Shown piece by piece: positions 1 through 7,754 of a stretch of 64,000 nucleotides of DNA; within the stretch, counting starts at the first letter, position 1, and every line of letters begins with the position of its first letter. Under the pieces are notes generated by a model that saw only the letters and a list, made by a program, of their open reading frames with translations, was not told the DNA's origin and did not search any database. Source of the DNA: Cellvibrio mixtus subsp. mixtus J3-8 (GTDB taxonomy: Bacteria > Pseudomonadota > Gammaproteobacteria > Pseudomonadales > Cellvibrionaceae); NCBI RefSeq assembly GCF_000766945.1, contig NZ_ALBT01000032.1, positions 295,433 through 359,432 on the forward strand, read 5' to 3'. The position numbers were made by a program, and so were the translations under genes.

Positions 1-605
1 ATTGGTTGGGGGTAAGTTATTTCACTTACCATTTATGGTCAGGTTATTTTGTAGTGGTGCTGGTAGGGTTTCGTATCTTATGGGGACTATTCGGTACCCA
101 TCACGCGCAGTTTGTAAATTTTGTTCGCCACCCGCTGGAAAGCGTGCGTTACGCCAAACACCTGGCGAGCAATAAAGCCAAAAGCTATCCAGGGCATAAT
201 CCTCTGGGGGCGTTGATGGTATTGTTGCTGTTAACCGTAATGCTGATCCAGGCTGTTACCGGTTTATTTGCGAACGACGAAATATTTAATGTTGGGCCTT
301 TGTATGGCTACATCAGTAATGAATTAAGTTTGAAGCTTACCGGATTGCATAAAGAATTGTTTTACTGGATTCTTGCAGCGGTGGGGGTACATGTAGGTGC
401 TGTGCTTTTTTATGTATTCTTCAAACGCGAAAACCTGATTAAAGCGATGATTACTGGCAAGAAACCCCGCCACGGTTTTGAAGGTGCGCGTTCAATTGAA
501 TCATCCAAAATCTGGCTGGCGCTATTTTTAATTGTATTGGTATCAGCGCTGCTTGCCTGGATTATTGTTACTGCGCCTGAAGCTGTACTGGATTTGGGTT
601 ACTGA
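1..605 (+). CDS. Cytochrome b561 domain protein (5' partial)
   Basis: Membrane b-type cytochrome of the prokaryotic b561 / Ni-Fe-hydrogenase cytochrome b type, which moves electrons between the quinone pool and a partner redox protein. The reading frame is open to the window edge, so the first helix and true start lie upstream; the TTG at position 6 is only the first possible start inside the window. Four hydrophobic segments are visible, near residues 9-26, 66-88, 116-137 and 168-188. Candidate heme-ligand histidines lie in the first segment (YHLWSGYF) and the third (HKELFYW...VHVG). The motifs FGTHHAQF and GHNPLGALM are typical of the family. The partner protein is not visible. Confidence 0.85.
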   Translation, partial: WLGVSYFTYHLWSGYFVVVLVGFRILWGLFGTHHAQFVNFVRHPLESVRYAKHLASNKAKSYPGHNPLGALMVLLLLTVMLIQAVTGLFANDEIFNVGPLYGYISNELSLKLTGLHKELFYWILAAVGVHVGAVLFYVFFKRENLIKAMITGKKPRHGFEGARSIESSKIWLALFLIVLVSALLAWIIVTAPEAVLDLGY

Positions 606-654
606 GTTGTTATCCGAATTCTTTCATCGAATAAAGCTTAAATTGGTTATTGCA

Positions 655-683
655 TAAAAAAGCGGAGAATTTATTCTCCGCTT
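655..683 (-). terminator. Rho-independent terminator of the glutamine amidotransferase gene
   Basis: A perfect stem AGCGGAGAAT / ATTCTCCGCT (661-682) is followed on the minus strand by a run of T. It includes the stop codon of the minus-strand gene that ends at 671. Confidence 0.75.
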
Positions 684-1456
684 ACTCGTTCCAGGTGCAG
701 TTCCCCATCTTTAAATAACCGCGCTTCACCGCGTTGGAATACTTTCCAGTCTTCATTAGCGGTTAATGGTTTTGTTGCGATCACAATCATCTGGTCTTCA
801 TGGCTGTTGTGTTCACTCAAATCCAGTGATAACTCGCGATCAATCAATGTCACACGGCTAAACGGAAATTTGCGTTCAACATACGCCAGATGCGTGGAGC
901 AATAGCTGTACATCCATTCGCCATTGGACAAAATAATGTTAAAGGTACCGAAGCTGGCAATGGTTTCACTAAAGTGATTCAACCACTGAAACAAGCTGGC
1001 GGTATTGCTGATTCCGCTGGGTACATGGCGTTTCAGCTGCTGTAATAAATAACAAAATGCCAGTTCGCTATCAGTATCACCTTCCGGTGTAAATTCATCG
1101 TCCAGGAAGGGATTGAATCCTTTTAAATCCCCGTTATGGCAAAACAACCAATCACTGCCCCACAGGCTGCGCTGGAAGGGGTGGCAATTATTGAGCTTGA
1201 CCTGGCCCACAGTTGCCTTGCGGATATGCGCGATAATCGTTTTGGATTTCAGGCCATTTTTTTGGATGGCTTCCGCCAGATGTGACTCCGCTGCCGGTGA
1301 ATCATCAAGGATCACCTGAGCTTGCTGGTTGCGATAATAAGCAATACCCCAACCATCTTTATGTTCATCGGTAAGCCCGCCACGCGCGCGAAATCCTTCA
1401 AAGGAAAACCCAATACTTGCCGGTTGTTTACAGCTCATTCCTAATAACTGGCACAT
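671..1456 (-). CDS. Class II glutamine amidotransferase, YafJ type
   Basis: Single-domain N-terminal-nucleophile (class II, GATase_6) glutamine amidotransferase-like protein of 261 residues. Met1 is followed directly by Cys2 (MCQLLGMSC), the expected nucleophile after methionine removal. Family motifs follow: RARGG near residue 24, DGWGIAYY near 34, and HNGDL near residue 107 in the glutamine pocket. The YafJ branch lacks a fused synthase domain, and its physiological partner is poorly defined. The gene ends in its own terminator and lies 38 bp downstream of the EAL-like gene on the same strand, so the two may be cotranscribed. Confidence 0.88.
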   Translation of the reverse strand: MCQLLGMSCKQPASIGFSFEGFRARGGLTDEHKDGWGIAYYRNQQAQVILDDSPAAESHLAEAIQKNGLKSKTIIAHIRKATVGQVKLNNCHPFQRSLWGSDWLFCHNGDLKGFNPFLDDEFTPEGDTDSELAFCYLLQQLKRHVPSGISNTASLFQWLNHFSETIASFGTFNIILSNGEWMYSYCSTHLAYVERKFPFSRVTLIDRELSLDLSEHNSHEDQMIVIATKPLTANEDWKVFQRGEARLFKDGELHLERVSGE

Positions 1457-1494
1457 AGTAATAGTTCCAAGATCCTCGGCGTGGACGAATTAAA

Positions 1495-2319
1495 TTAACT
1501 TGCAAGTCGTTGTGATTCATCGATCGATGAATTATTAAAAACCGGTTGCGTGTTGCTTGCTAATTGCACGTAACCTTCAAAACGTGTATTCGCTAATTGC
1601 ACCAGTTTGTACTGGCTAAAGTCCTGTTCGGGAGCTACCAGAATGCGTGTTGATCCCAACGGGTAGTTGGGTTGTTCAATTAACTGCTGGACTAGCGCAG
1701 GGCTGGAAAAAATATAATCCGGTTGCAATTCGAATTGTCGTAGCAATTCCCAGTCCGGCAATTCATGCAGGCTGATGCCAATGCGATATTGGCGTTCGCG
1801 ATAATTGGTTAACGCTTGCTGGAAATGCGGCAGGCTCGCGATATCCACCAGTTTGGTGTGCAATACCACGCGCTCTGGCCCCAGGCCGCAATCGCTTAAT
1901 ATTTTTTCAAATGCTTTCCCGTGTTCATTCGCTACGCTCAATATATGGCGCGCCTGAACGCGCAGTGCCAGTAAACCTTTGAAACCGTCGTGTTGTTGCA
2001 AATAATTTAACGAGTGCAGGGTTCTTACCAGGCGGTCCAGGTGAACAACCTGTTCCTTGTCTTCCAGGGCATTCACAATATCGTCGATATTTAATAAATT
2101 GCCGGTGCTGGAGCGTACAAATAAATCCGCATAATGGCCAATCAGTTGATCATCTTTTGCCGATAATATTTCTGCAAACTGGCTACCCAGAATCAGATTA
2201 CCAAAGCGCGCCCAATATTGGTTGTCGGCCTTATAAAAGCCGGTTTTTGGCAATTCGCGCAGACGCGCCTGGGTTTGCAGTTGATCGTTAAAATAATTCA
2301 TTAATTCTGTCAGGGGCAT
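1495..2319 (-). CDS. Degenerate EAL-domain protein, probably not a phosphodiesterase
   Basis: A 274-residue protein that reads as a stand-alone EAL-fold domain. The stretch from about residue 60 resembles the start of an EAL domain, but the signature Glu-Ala-Leu is replaced by Y63-A64-D65-L66. The downstream segment with LDRLVRTLHSLNYLQ (about residues 94-108) is also EAL-like. The DDFGTG-type motif and the usual acidic metal ligands are not evident, so hydrolysis of cyclic di-GMP is unlikely. A binding or scaffolding role, as in YdiV-like proteins, is an inference. It is divergent from the encapsulin operon across a 263-bp gap. Fold assignment is moderate and function unknown. Confidence 0.6.
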   Translation of the reverse strand: MPLTELMNYFNDQLQTQARLRELPKTGFYKADNQYWARFGNLILGSQFAEILSAKDDQLIGHYADLFVRSSTGNLLNIDDIVNALEDKEQVVHLDRLVRTLHSLNYLQQHDGFKGLLALRVQARHILSVANEHGKAFEKILSDCGLGPERVVLHTKLVDIASLPHFQQALTNYRERQYRIGISLHELPDWELLRQFELQPDYIFSSPALVQQLIEQPNYPLGSTRILVAPEQDFSQYKLVQLANTRFEGYVQLASNTQPVFNNSSIDESQRLAS

Positions 2320-2582
2320 AGCGTCAGCCTTGCAATAAAAACTATCCAGGCACGCATCATAAATAGCGCAAAACGAATTATGAAAGAATTAAATATTCCT
2401 AGCTTATAACGAGCTCCAATCCGGTTTTATCAGCTGCTTATTTTTTATAACTCTGATTATAAGGATATAGAGATATATTCTTTCCCATTGGTTATAGCCG
2501 TCACTATAGTGGCTTCACATCATCTTAAACACCTTGCGTTACCATCGAGTGTGTCATGGCAACACACTGTTGAGGAGAAAAC
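2320..2582. promoter_or_regulatory. Divergent promoter region and leader of the encapsulin operon
   Basis: AT-rich gap between the EAL-like gene (minus) and the rhodanese gene (plus), with no gene seen. A stem-loop GTGTGT-N7-ACACAC lies at 2549-2567, immediately before a strong ribosome binding site (TGAGGAG, 2571-2577). A short palindrome CACTATAGTG lies near 2502-2511. The promoter elements cannot be assigned with confidence. Confidence 0.4.
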
Positions 2583-3110
2583 ATGACAGTGATTCAGTTA
2601 AATTCCGTTGTTGATAATTCATCAGTTTCTGCGCATAACACCGCTTCTCCACAGGGCGCCGCGCAGGAGTTACCTGAGGTTTTGCTCGTCGCAAATGCGG
2701 ATGCAAAAGCGGCTGGTTTGACTTATGCCGGTGGTGTATTGCCGGAAGAAGCCTGGAAATTATTTGTCGGCGGTCAGGCACATTTGATTGATGTGCGTAC
2801 TTCTGAAGAGCGCAAGTTTGTTGGACATGTCCCTAATACGCTGCATATTGCATGGCAAACCGGCCCTGCATTAATCAAAAATCCACGCTTCCTGCGTGAG
2901 CTGGAAAATAAATTACCGAAAGACGCGGTCATTCTGTTCCTGTGCCGTAGTGGTAAACGTTCTGCCGCCGCAGCCACTGCTGCTGCAAACGCCGGGTTCA
3001 TCCATGTATTTAATGTGCGTGAAGGTTTTGAGGGCGATCTGGATGAGCGCCAGCAGCGCGGTGCTGTGAGTGGGTGGCGCCAACGCGGTTTGCCTTGGGT
3101 CCAGGATTAA
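2583..3110 (+). CDS. Rhodanese-like sulfurtransferase of the encapsulin locus
   Basis: Single rhodanese-domain protein (175 residues) that would carry sulfane sulfur as a persulfide. The active-site loop is C-R-S-G-K-R-S (motif LFLCRSGKRS, about residues 118-127), so the catalytic cysteine is present. About 40 polar, alanine-rich residues precede the domain, which begins near LPEEAWKLF and contains DVRTSEER. The start has a strong Shine-Dalgarno (TGAGGAG, 5 bp before ATG). It is the first gene of the cluster with cysE, an XRE regulator, the encapsulin and the cysteine desulfurase; rhodaneses are known neighbours of family 2A encapsulins. No signal peptide is seen, so it is cytoplasmic. Confidence 0.9.
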   Translation: MTVIQLNSVVDNSSVSAHNTASPQGAAQELPEVLLVANADAKAAGLTYAGGVLPEEAWKLFVGGQAHLIDVRTSEERKFVGHVPNTLHIAWQTGPALIKNPRFLRELENKLPKDAVILFLCRSGKRSAAAATAAANAGFIHVFNVREGFEGDLDERQQRGAVSGWRQRGLPWVQD

Positions 3111-3116
3111 GCCGTT

Positions 3117-3193
3117 CAGGATTAAACAGTTTCAGCGTTAACGGATTTCAAAATTAAACAGTTCCAGGACGAAATAATCACCAAATTAAACAG
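3117..3193 (+). repeat. Three ATTAAACAG repeats at exact 32-bp spacing
   Basis: ATTAAACAG occurs at 3121-3129, 3153-3161 and 3185-3193. Copies 1 and 2 extend to 15 bases (ATTAAACAGTTTCAG and ATTAAACAGTTCCAG) with one mismatch. A related CAGGATTAA at 3102-3110 forms the end of the rhodanese gene and recurs at 3117-3125. The repeats occupy the 146-bp gap between the rhodanese gene and cysE. Confidence 0.8.
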
Positions 3194-3256
3194 CGGGATT
3201 GTTTCTGTCATTCAAAGGAAATCATCAACAATAATTACTGATGAGTTATATGTTTT

Positions 3257-4249
3257 ATGAGTGTCAATCACCCACCCGAATTGCTCAATGCCAATATCGC
3301 CCAGCTTAACGCGCAACCGTTAAACTCGGCGAGTTGGGAGCTGGACAAAATTGTTCAAGAGTTGCGCAATGCACGTAACGATTGGCGAGCCCAGCGCGGG
3401 CGTTCGCGCGAGCCTGGTTTACGTGAATTGCCATCGCGCGATGCACTGCAACAAATCATCCGCGACCTTTGTGGTGCGTTATTTCCGATGCGCCTTGGGC
3501 CACAGGAATTGCGCGAAGAAACAGAAGATTACTACGTTGGTCATACGCTGGACGCTGCATTGAATGAGCTATTGCGACAGGTGCAATTGGAATTAATTTA
3601 TTTCGCCCGCCAACAAAATTCCCAGGATGATGAAACTGTTTTAAGAATCCAGGCTAATCAAATCGTCCGTTTATTCGCGGCTGCATTACCGGAATTGCGC
3701 CGCACGTTAGATGTGGATATCCAGGCTGCGTATCAAGGTGATCCAGCAGCGCGCAGCGTAGATGAGGTGTTGCTTTGTTATCCCGGCGTGCTTGCGATTA
3801 TTCATCATCGCCTTGCGCATACCTTGTATCAATTGGGCGTGCCGTTATTAGCGCGCATCGTTGCAGAATTGGCACATTCCTTGACTGGTATTGATATACA
3901 CCCCGGGGCAGAAATCGGGCGTGGATTTTTTATCGACCATGGCACCGGTGTTGTGATTGGTGAAACCGCAGTGATTGGCGAACGTGTTCGTATTTATCAG
4001 GCAGTGACACTGGGAGCAAAAACTTTTCCCACTGATGACAAAGGCAATTTGCAAAAAGGTTTGCCGCGTCATCCTATCGTTGAAGATGAAGTGGTGATTT
4101 ACGCCGGTGCTACAGTATTGGGTCGTATCACAATAGGTAAGGGGTCAGTCATCGGCGGTAATGTATGGCTGACTCGCAGTGTTCCGCCCGGTTCAAGTAT
4201 TACCCAGGCTAGTTCACGTCAACAGGCGCCGCAGGAGGCCGATGTATGA
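3257..4249 (+). CDS. cysE: Serine O-acetyltransferase (SrpH/EpsC-like)
   Basis: Transfers acetyl from acetyl-CoA to L-serine, giving O-acetylserine, the precursor of cysteine. The protein has 330 residues, longer than the E. coli enzyme (about 270), with an N-terminal helical region of about 190 residues. A left-handed beta-helix follows, with hexapeptide repeats around GIDIHPGAEIGRGFFIDHG and VVIGETAVIGE. The catalytic His is expected in FIDHGTGVVIGE. The long form matches the acetyltransferase (SrpH) found beside family 2A encapsulins. The gene overlaps the XRE regulator by 4 bp (ATGA), so translation is probably coupled. The ribosome binding site at this ATG is weak. Confidence 0.92.
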   Translation: MSVNHPPELLNANIAQLNAQPLNSASWELDKIVQELRNARNDWRAQRGRSREPGLRELPSRDALQQIIRDLCGALFPMRLGPQELREETEDYYVGHTLDAALNELLRQVQLELIYFARQQNSQDDETVLRIQANQIVRLFAAALPELRRTLDVDIQAAYQGDPAARSVDEVLLCYPGVLAIIHHRLAHTLYQLGVPLLARIVAELAHSLTGIDIHPGAEIGRGFFIDHGTGVVIGETAVIGERVRIYQAVTLGAKTFPTDDKGNLQKGLPRHPIVEDEVVIYAGATVLGRITIGKGSVIGGNVWLTRSVPPGSSITQASSRQQAPQEADV

Positions 4250-4506
4250 GTATTAATGTGTATTTTGGCCGCGTAGTGAAACAGCTGCGCGACACCCGGC
4301 GTTTATCGCAAGAAGCCCTTGCCGAACGCGCCGATTTAAATCGCACCTATTTGGGCGAAGTGGAGCGTGGGGTAGCGATTCCATCGCTTGCTACTATCGC
4401 AAAAATTGCGACTGCGTTAAACCTTCCAACTTCCGATTTAATTGCGCGTAGTGAAATTCTTCTTAACAACGAACTACAGCAAGCCGAATTAGCAAGTGTT
4501 GATTAA
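4246..4506 (+). CDS. XRE-family transcriptional regulator
   Basis: A compact 86-residue DNA-binding protein consisting almost entirely of a Cro/C1-type helix-turn-helix. The core runs from about residue 8 to 66, with the recognition region in LSQEALAERADLNRTYLGEVERG, followed by PSLATIAKIATALNL. It has no effector domain. The start overlaps the cysE stop by 4 bp. Being inside the sulfur nanocompartment cluster suggests autoregulation or control of the encapsulin genes. The last codons and stop lie inside a 26-bp perfect palindrome (4492-4517) that could be its operator; that link is inference. Confidence 0.88.
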   Translation: MSINVYFGRVVKQLRDTRRLSQEALAERADLNRTYLGEVERGVAIPSLATIAKIATALNLPTSDLIARSEILLNNELQQAELASVD

Positions 4507-4517
4507 TCAACACTTGC
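4492..4517. promoter_or_regulatory. 26-bp perfect palindrome between the XRE and encapsulin genes
   Basis: The half-site GCAAGTGTTGATT is followed immediately by its exact reverse complement. The palindrome spans the last XRE codons, the stop codon and 11 bases beyond. It has no T-run after it, so it does not look like an ordinary rho-independent terminator. It could be an operator or an RNA stem that limits read-through or stabilises mRNA. Confidence 0.55.
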
Positions 4518-4704
4518 AACCCTGAAATACTTTCATATTTCTTTCATTAATTCCCGGTAATTATTTACACGGGATGAGGTGACGTTTTTTTATTCTTTTG
4601 TTGATGGCTATAGCAGGTTGTTCGCTTCTTAGATCAATGCGATCTTAGCTTAGTGCGATTTCTTCTATGGGTTTTTACGACATTCTTTTTTAAGGAGCTT
4701 CGGC
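4518..4704 (+). promoter_or_regulatory. Leader region of the encapsulin gene
   Basis: A gap of about 190 bp with no gene, long enough to hold an internal promoter. An imperfect inverted repeat CTTAGATC-N5-GATCTTAG lies at 4628-4648. A strong ribosome binding site AAGGAG (4692-4697) precedes the ATG by 7 bases, as expected for a highly expressed shell protein. No confident -35/-10 pair was identified. Confidence 0.4.
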
Positions 4705-5640
4705 ATGTCTACCGAAAATGATGTTCAGTTAGCACTTGGTGATAATGCTGCTCGCCAGCTTGCTAATGCGACGAAAACTACACCCCAGTTATCAACCATT
4801 ACCCCGCGTTGGTTAGTACACTTCCTGCAATGGGTTCCTGTTGAGGCTGGTATTTTCCGTTTGAATCGCGTGAAAAATCCGACTCGCGTTACTGTGACTT
4901 GCTCGCAGCGCGATGAATCAGAAATCAAACCAACTTTTGTTGATTATGAAGATAAGCCGCGCGAATATTTTTTGAATGCCGTTACCAGTGTGGTGGATGT
5001 CCACACACGTGTTTCCGATTTGTATAACAGCCCGCACGATCAAATCAAAGAACAATTGCGCTTGACTATTGAGACCATCAAAGAGCGTCAGGAAAGCGAA
5101 TTAATCAACAACCCCGAGTACGGTTTGTTGGCGAATGTTGATGAAACCCAACGTATTTCTACACTCACTGGCGCACCGACTCCGGATGATTTTGACGAGC
5201 TGTTGGTAAAAGTTTGGAAAGAGCCAGGCTTTTTCCTTGCACATCCTTTGGCGATTGCAGCGTTTGGTCGCGAATGTACCCGTCGCGGTGTTCCGCCTCC
5301 AACCGTTAGCTTGTTTGGTTCACAATTTATTACCTGGCGCGGTGTGCCGTTGATTCCTTCTGACAAATTGCCAATTGATGAAGACGGTAAAACTAAAATT
5401 TTATTGATTCGTGTTGGAGATAAACGCCAAGGCGTTATTGGTTTGTATCAGCCAGGTTTGGCTGGCCAACAGAGCCCTGGCTTGTCGGTGCGTTTTATGG
5501 GGATTGGTCGTAATGCTATTGCATCCTATTTAATTTCCCTCTACTGCTCGCTCGCGATTCTGACTGAAGATGCAGTGGCTGTTCTGGAAGATGTGGATGT
5601 GAGTAAGTATCACGATTATCCTGATACTTATAAACAATAA
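4705..5640 (+). CDS. Family 2A encapsulin shell protein (SrpI-like)
   Basis: Predicted HK97-fold protein that self-assembles into an icosahedral compartment enclosing a cysteine desulfurase. The 311-residue length fits the family 2A class without the cyclic-nucleotide-binding insertion that defines family 2B. Recognised stretches include TPRWLVHFLQWVPVEAGIFR near residues 32-51, the helix with LRLTIETIKERQESEL around 115-131, and VSLFGSQFITWRGVPLIPSD near 197-216. Identification rests on recall of the SrpI family plus the neighbours (desulfurase, acetyltransferase, rhodanese). It has a strong AAGGAG ribosome binding site. Older annotations may call such proteins hypothetical or Crp/Fnr-related. 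Confidence 0.88.
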   Translation: MSTENDVQLALGDNAARQLANATKTTPQLSTITPRWLVHFLQWVPVEAGIFRLNRVKNPTRVTVTCSQRDESEIKPTFVDYEDKPREYFLNAVTSVVDVHTRVSDLYNSPHDQIKEQLRLTIETIKERQESELINNPEYGLLANVDETQRISTLTGAPTPDDFDELLVKVWKEPGFFLAHPLAIAAFGRECTRRGVPPPTVSLFGSQFITWRGVPLIPSDKLPIDEDGKTKILLIRVGDKRQGVIGLYQPGLAGQQSPGLSVRFMGIGRNAIASYLISLYCSLAILTEDAVAVLEDVDVSKYHDYPDTYKQ

Positions 5641-5728
5641 TTTAAGGCAAACAAATTTGTATTTGCTTAATTTGTATTGAATTCTGTTTTACGAAAAAGT
5701 ATCCAGAAAACAATTCCGAGTATTGTTT

Positions 5729-7663
5729 ATGAGTGAATATCCAGAACCTAGCGGTTTACCTGATTTGGAAAACCTTGCTTCATTAGCCAATGAAATGTTC
5801 CAGGCGTTGCCCAATGCAGCGCCATTCTTTGCTGGCATTTCCGGGTTGCAAGCGGCACCGAATGCCGGTGGGCATCCTGCTGCGCGACCACAGGCGGGAG
5901 TGACGAGTGCGCCACCGCCAATGACCAGTCCCGCCGTAGAACGTCACGCATCTGCTGCACCAAATTATTATTTTGCGGAAAATGCCAATCAGTATCCACT
6001 TGCCCCAATTCATTTAGAGCAATTGATAAGTCAGGTAGAGCAAACTGCTGCCCAGGTTTCACCGCAAGCGTTTGGTTTACCGGGAGAAGCGGATTTGCGT
6101 GAGCTGCTTGGTGAGAATCGCTTTGTAACCCAGGCACCGGCTGCAGCTACAAGACCTGCGGCACCGGATTTAAAAGTTCCGCATGCTCTTGAATCCCATG
6201 TTGGTAATTATCATCAGCCTCAGTCTGTCGGCAGTGATCGTGTCGCTGCGCAATCATTGCACCTTCCTGGTGAGTCGGACATCCAGCAATTACTTGCTGC
6301 GGAATTCAGCGTTACTCGTTTTGATGCTCCAGCCTCGGCTGCAACACCAGCGCCAGATTCACGTTTTTATTTTCTCGATTCAGGCGCGCAACCTGTATTT
6401 GGTAATACACTGAAAACCAATGTATTTGCAGCAGAGCAACAAGGGTTTGATGTAAATGCGATTCGCCGCGATTTTCCAATTTTAGCGGAGCGCGTGAATG
6501 GAAAACCTTTGGTTTGGTTTGATAACGCGGCTACTACGCATAAACCGAAAGTTGTGATTGATCGCATCAGTTATTTCTACGAACACGAAAACTCCAATAT
6601 TCATCGCGCTGCGCATGAATTGGCTGCGCGTGCTACTGATGCTTACGAAGGTGCGCGCAATAAAGTAGCGAAATTTATCAATGCCAGATCGGCTGACGAT
6701 ATTATTTTTGTGCGTGGTACGACAGAAGGTATCAACCTGATCGCAAATACATTTGGCAAGCAACGAGTGGGCGAGGGTGATGAAATTATTGTGTCGCAAC
6801 TTGAACACCACGCGAATATTGTTCCCTGGTATTTGCTTGCGCAGCGAGTAGGTGCAAAAATCCGTGTTATTCCGGTGGATGACAATGGTCAAATTTTGCT
6901 GGATGAATACCGCAAGCTCATTAACAGCCGCACCAAAATTATTTCGGTTACGCAAGTCTCGAATGCATTGGGTACGGTTACGCCGATTAAAGAAATTATT
7001 GATATTGGCCACAGCTTTGGTGTGCCGGTTATTGTTGATGGTGCGCAATCGGTTTCCCATATGCGGGTAAATGTGCAAGCGCTGGATGCCGATTTTTTTG
7101 TGTTCTCCGGACACAAAATTTTTGGCCCCACCGGTATTGGCGTTGTATACGGTAAAGCGGAACATCTACAGCATTTGGAGCCCTGGCAGGGCGGCGGCAA
7201 CATGATTGCTGATGTTACCTTTGAGCGCGTTGTGTTCCAGGGAGCGCCCAATCGCTTTGAGGCCGGCACTGGTAATATCGCCGATGCAGTGGGCTTAGGG
7301 GCTGCGCTGGATTATGTAGATCGTGTAGGTATCGAGCGTATTGCACGTTATGAACACGATTTACTGGATTATGCTACCCATCGTTTGCGCCCAATTCCCG
7401 GCGTGCGAATTATTGGTACTGCTGCTGATAAAGCGAGTGTATTGTCATTCACACTAGCAGGTTATAAAACTGAAGAAGTTGGTGCAGAATTAAATCGAGA
7501 GGGTATTGCGGTACGCTCCGGCCATCATTGTGCCCAGCCGATTTTGCGCCGTTTTGGTGTCGAAGCGACTGTTCGCCCCAGCTTTGCGTTTTATAACACT
7601 TGCGAGGAAATTGATTTGTTTATTTCTGTAGTGCAGCGTTTAGCGAGTGCGAGAAGAAACTAA
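5729..7663 (+). CDS. Cysteine desulfurase, encapsulin cargo (SufS-like with long N-terminal extension)
   Basis: PLP enzyme that converts L-cysteine to L-alanine and enzyme-bound persulfide. The catalytic domain covers about residues 240-644: DNAATTHKP near the start, PLP lysine K463 (SGHKIFGPTG) and active-site C601 (RSGHHCAQP), giving a SufS-type (class II) enzyme. The first 240 residues are rich in Pro, Ala and Gln and look disordered; such extensions direct the desulfurase into family 2A encapsulins. Within it LPGEADLRELL (117-127) and LPGESDIQQLL (179-189) are near copies, and YYF (80-82) and FYF (213-215) recur. ATG 5729 is preferred over the TTG at 5723. It is 88 bp after the shell gene. 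Confidence 0.93.
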   Translation: MSEYPEPSGLPDLENLASLANEMFQALPNAAPFFAGISGLQAAPNAGGHPAARPQAGVTSAPPPMTSPAVERHASAAPNYYFAENANQYPLAPIHLEQLISQVEQTAAQVSPQAFGLPGEADLRELLGENRFVTQAPAAATRPAAPDLKVPHALESHVGNYHQPQSVGSDRVAAQSLHLPGESDIQQLLAAEFSVTRFDAPASAATPAPDSRFYFLDSGAQPVFGNTLKTNVFAAEQQGFDVNAIRRDFPILAERVNGKPLVWFDNAATTHKPKVVIDRISYFYEHENSNIHRAAHELAARATDAYEGARNKVAKFINARSADDIIFVRGTTEGINLIANTFGKQRVGEGDEIIVSQLEHHANIVPWYLLAQRVGAKIRVIPVDDNGQILLDEYRKLINSRTKIISVTQVSNALGTVTPIKEIIDIGHSFGVPVIVDGAQSVSHMRVNVQALDADFFVFSGHKIFGPTGIGVVYGKAEHLQHLEPWQGGGNMIADVTFERVVFQGAPNRFEAGTGNIADAVGLGAALDYVDRVGIERIARYEHDLLDYATHRLRPIPGVRIIGTAADKASVLSFTLAGYKTEEVGAELNREGIAVRSGHHCAQPILRRFGVEATVRPSFAFYNTCEEIDLFISVVQRLASARRN

Positions 7664-7703
7664 ATTGATTTGCTGGATTGATTTTCTGGTTTTTTCAAGT
7701 GCC

Positions 7704-7737
7704 CCGGTATTCATATGAATTCCGGAACATTTTTTTA
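7704..7737 (+). terminator. Terminator of the encapsulin operon
   Basis: Stem CCGG-T-ATTC / GAAT-T-CCGG (7704-7725) with one T-T mismatch is followed by AACA and seven T. It lies 41 bp after the cysteine desulfurase stop and before the convergent ybhN-like gene. Confidence 0.6.
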
Positions 7738-7754
7738 ATGGAAAGGCTCAATAA

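Noticed and set aside
3117..3193. CRISPR-like array from regularly spaced repeats
   Set aside because: Repeats are only 9-15 bp, three copies, with no Cas genes; better seen as phased binding sites or tandem-duplication remains.
6482..7165. 227-residue minus-strand ORF
   Set aside because: Entirely inside the catalytic domain of the cysteine desulfurase; no ribosome binding site and low-complexity shadow composition.
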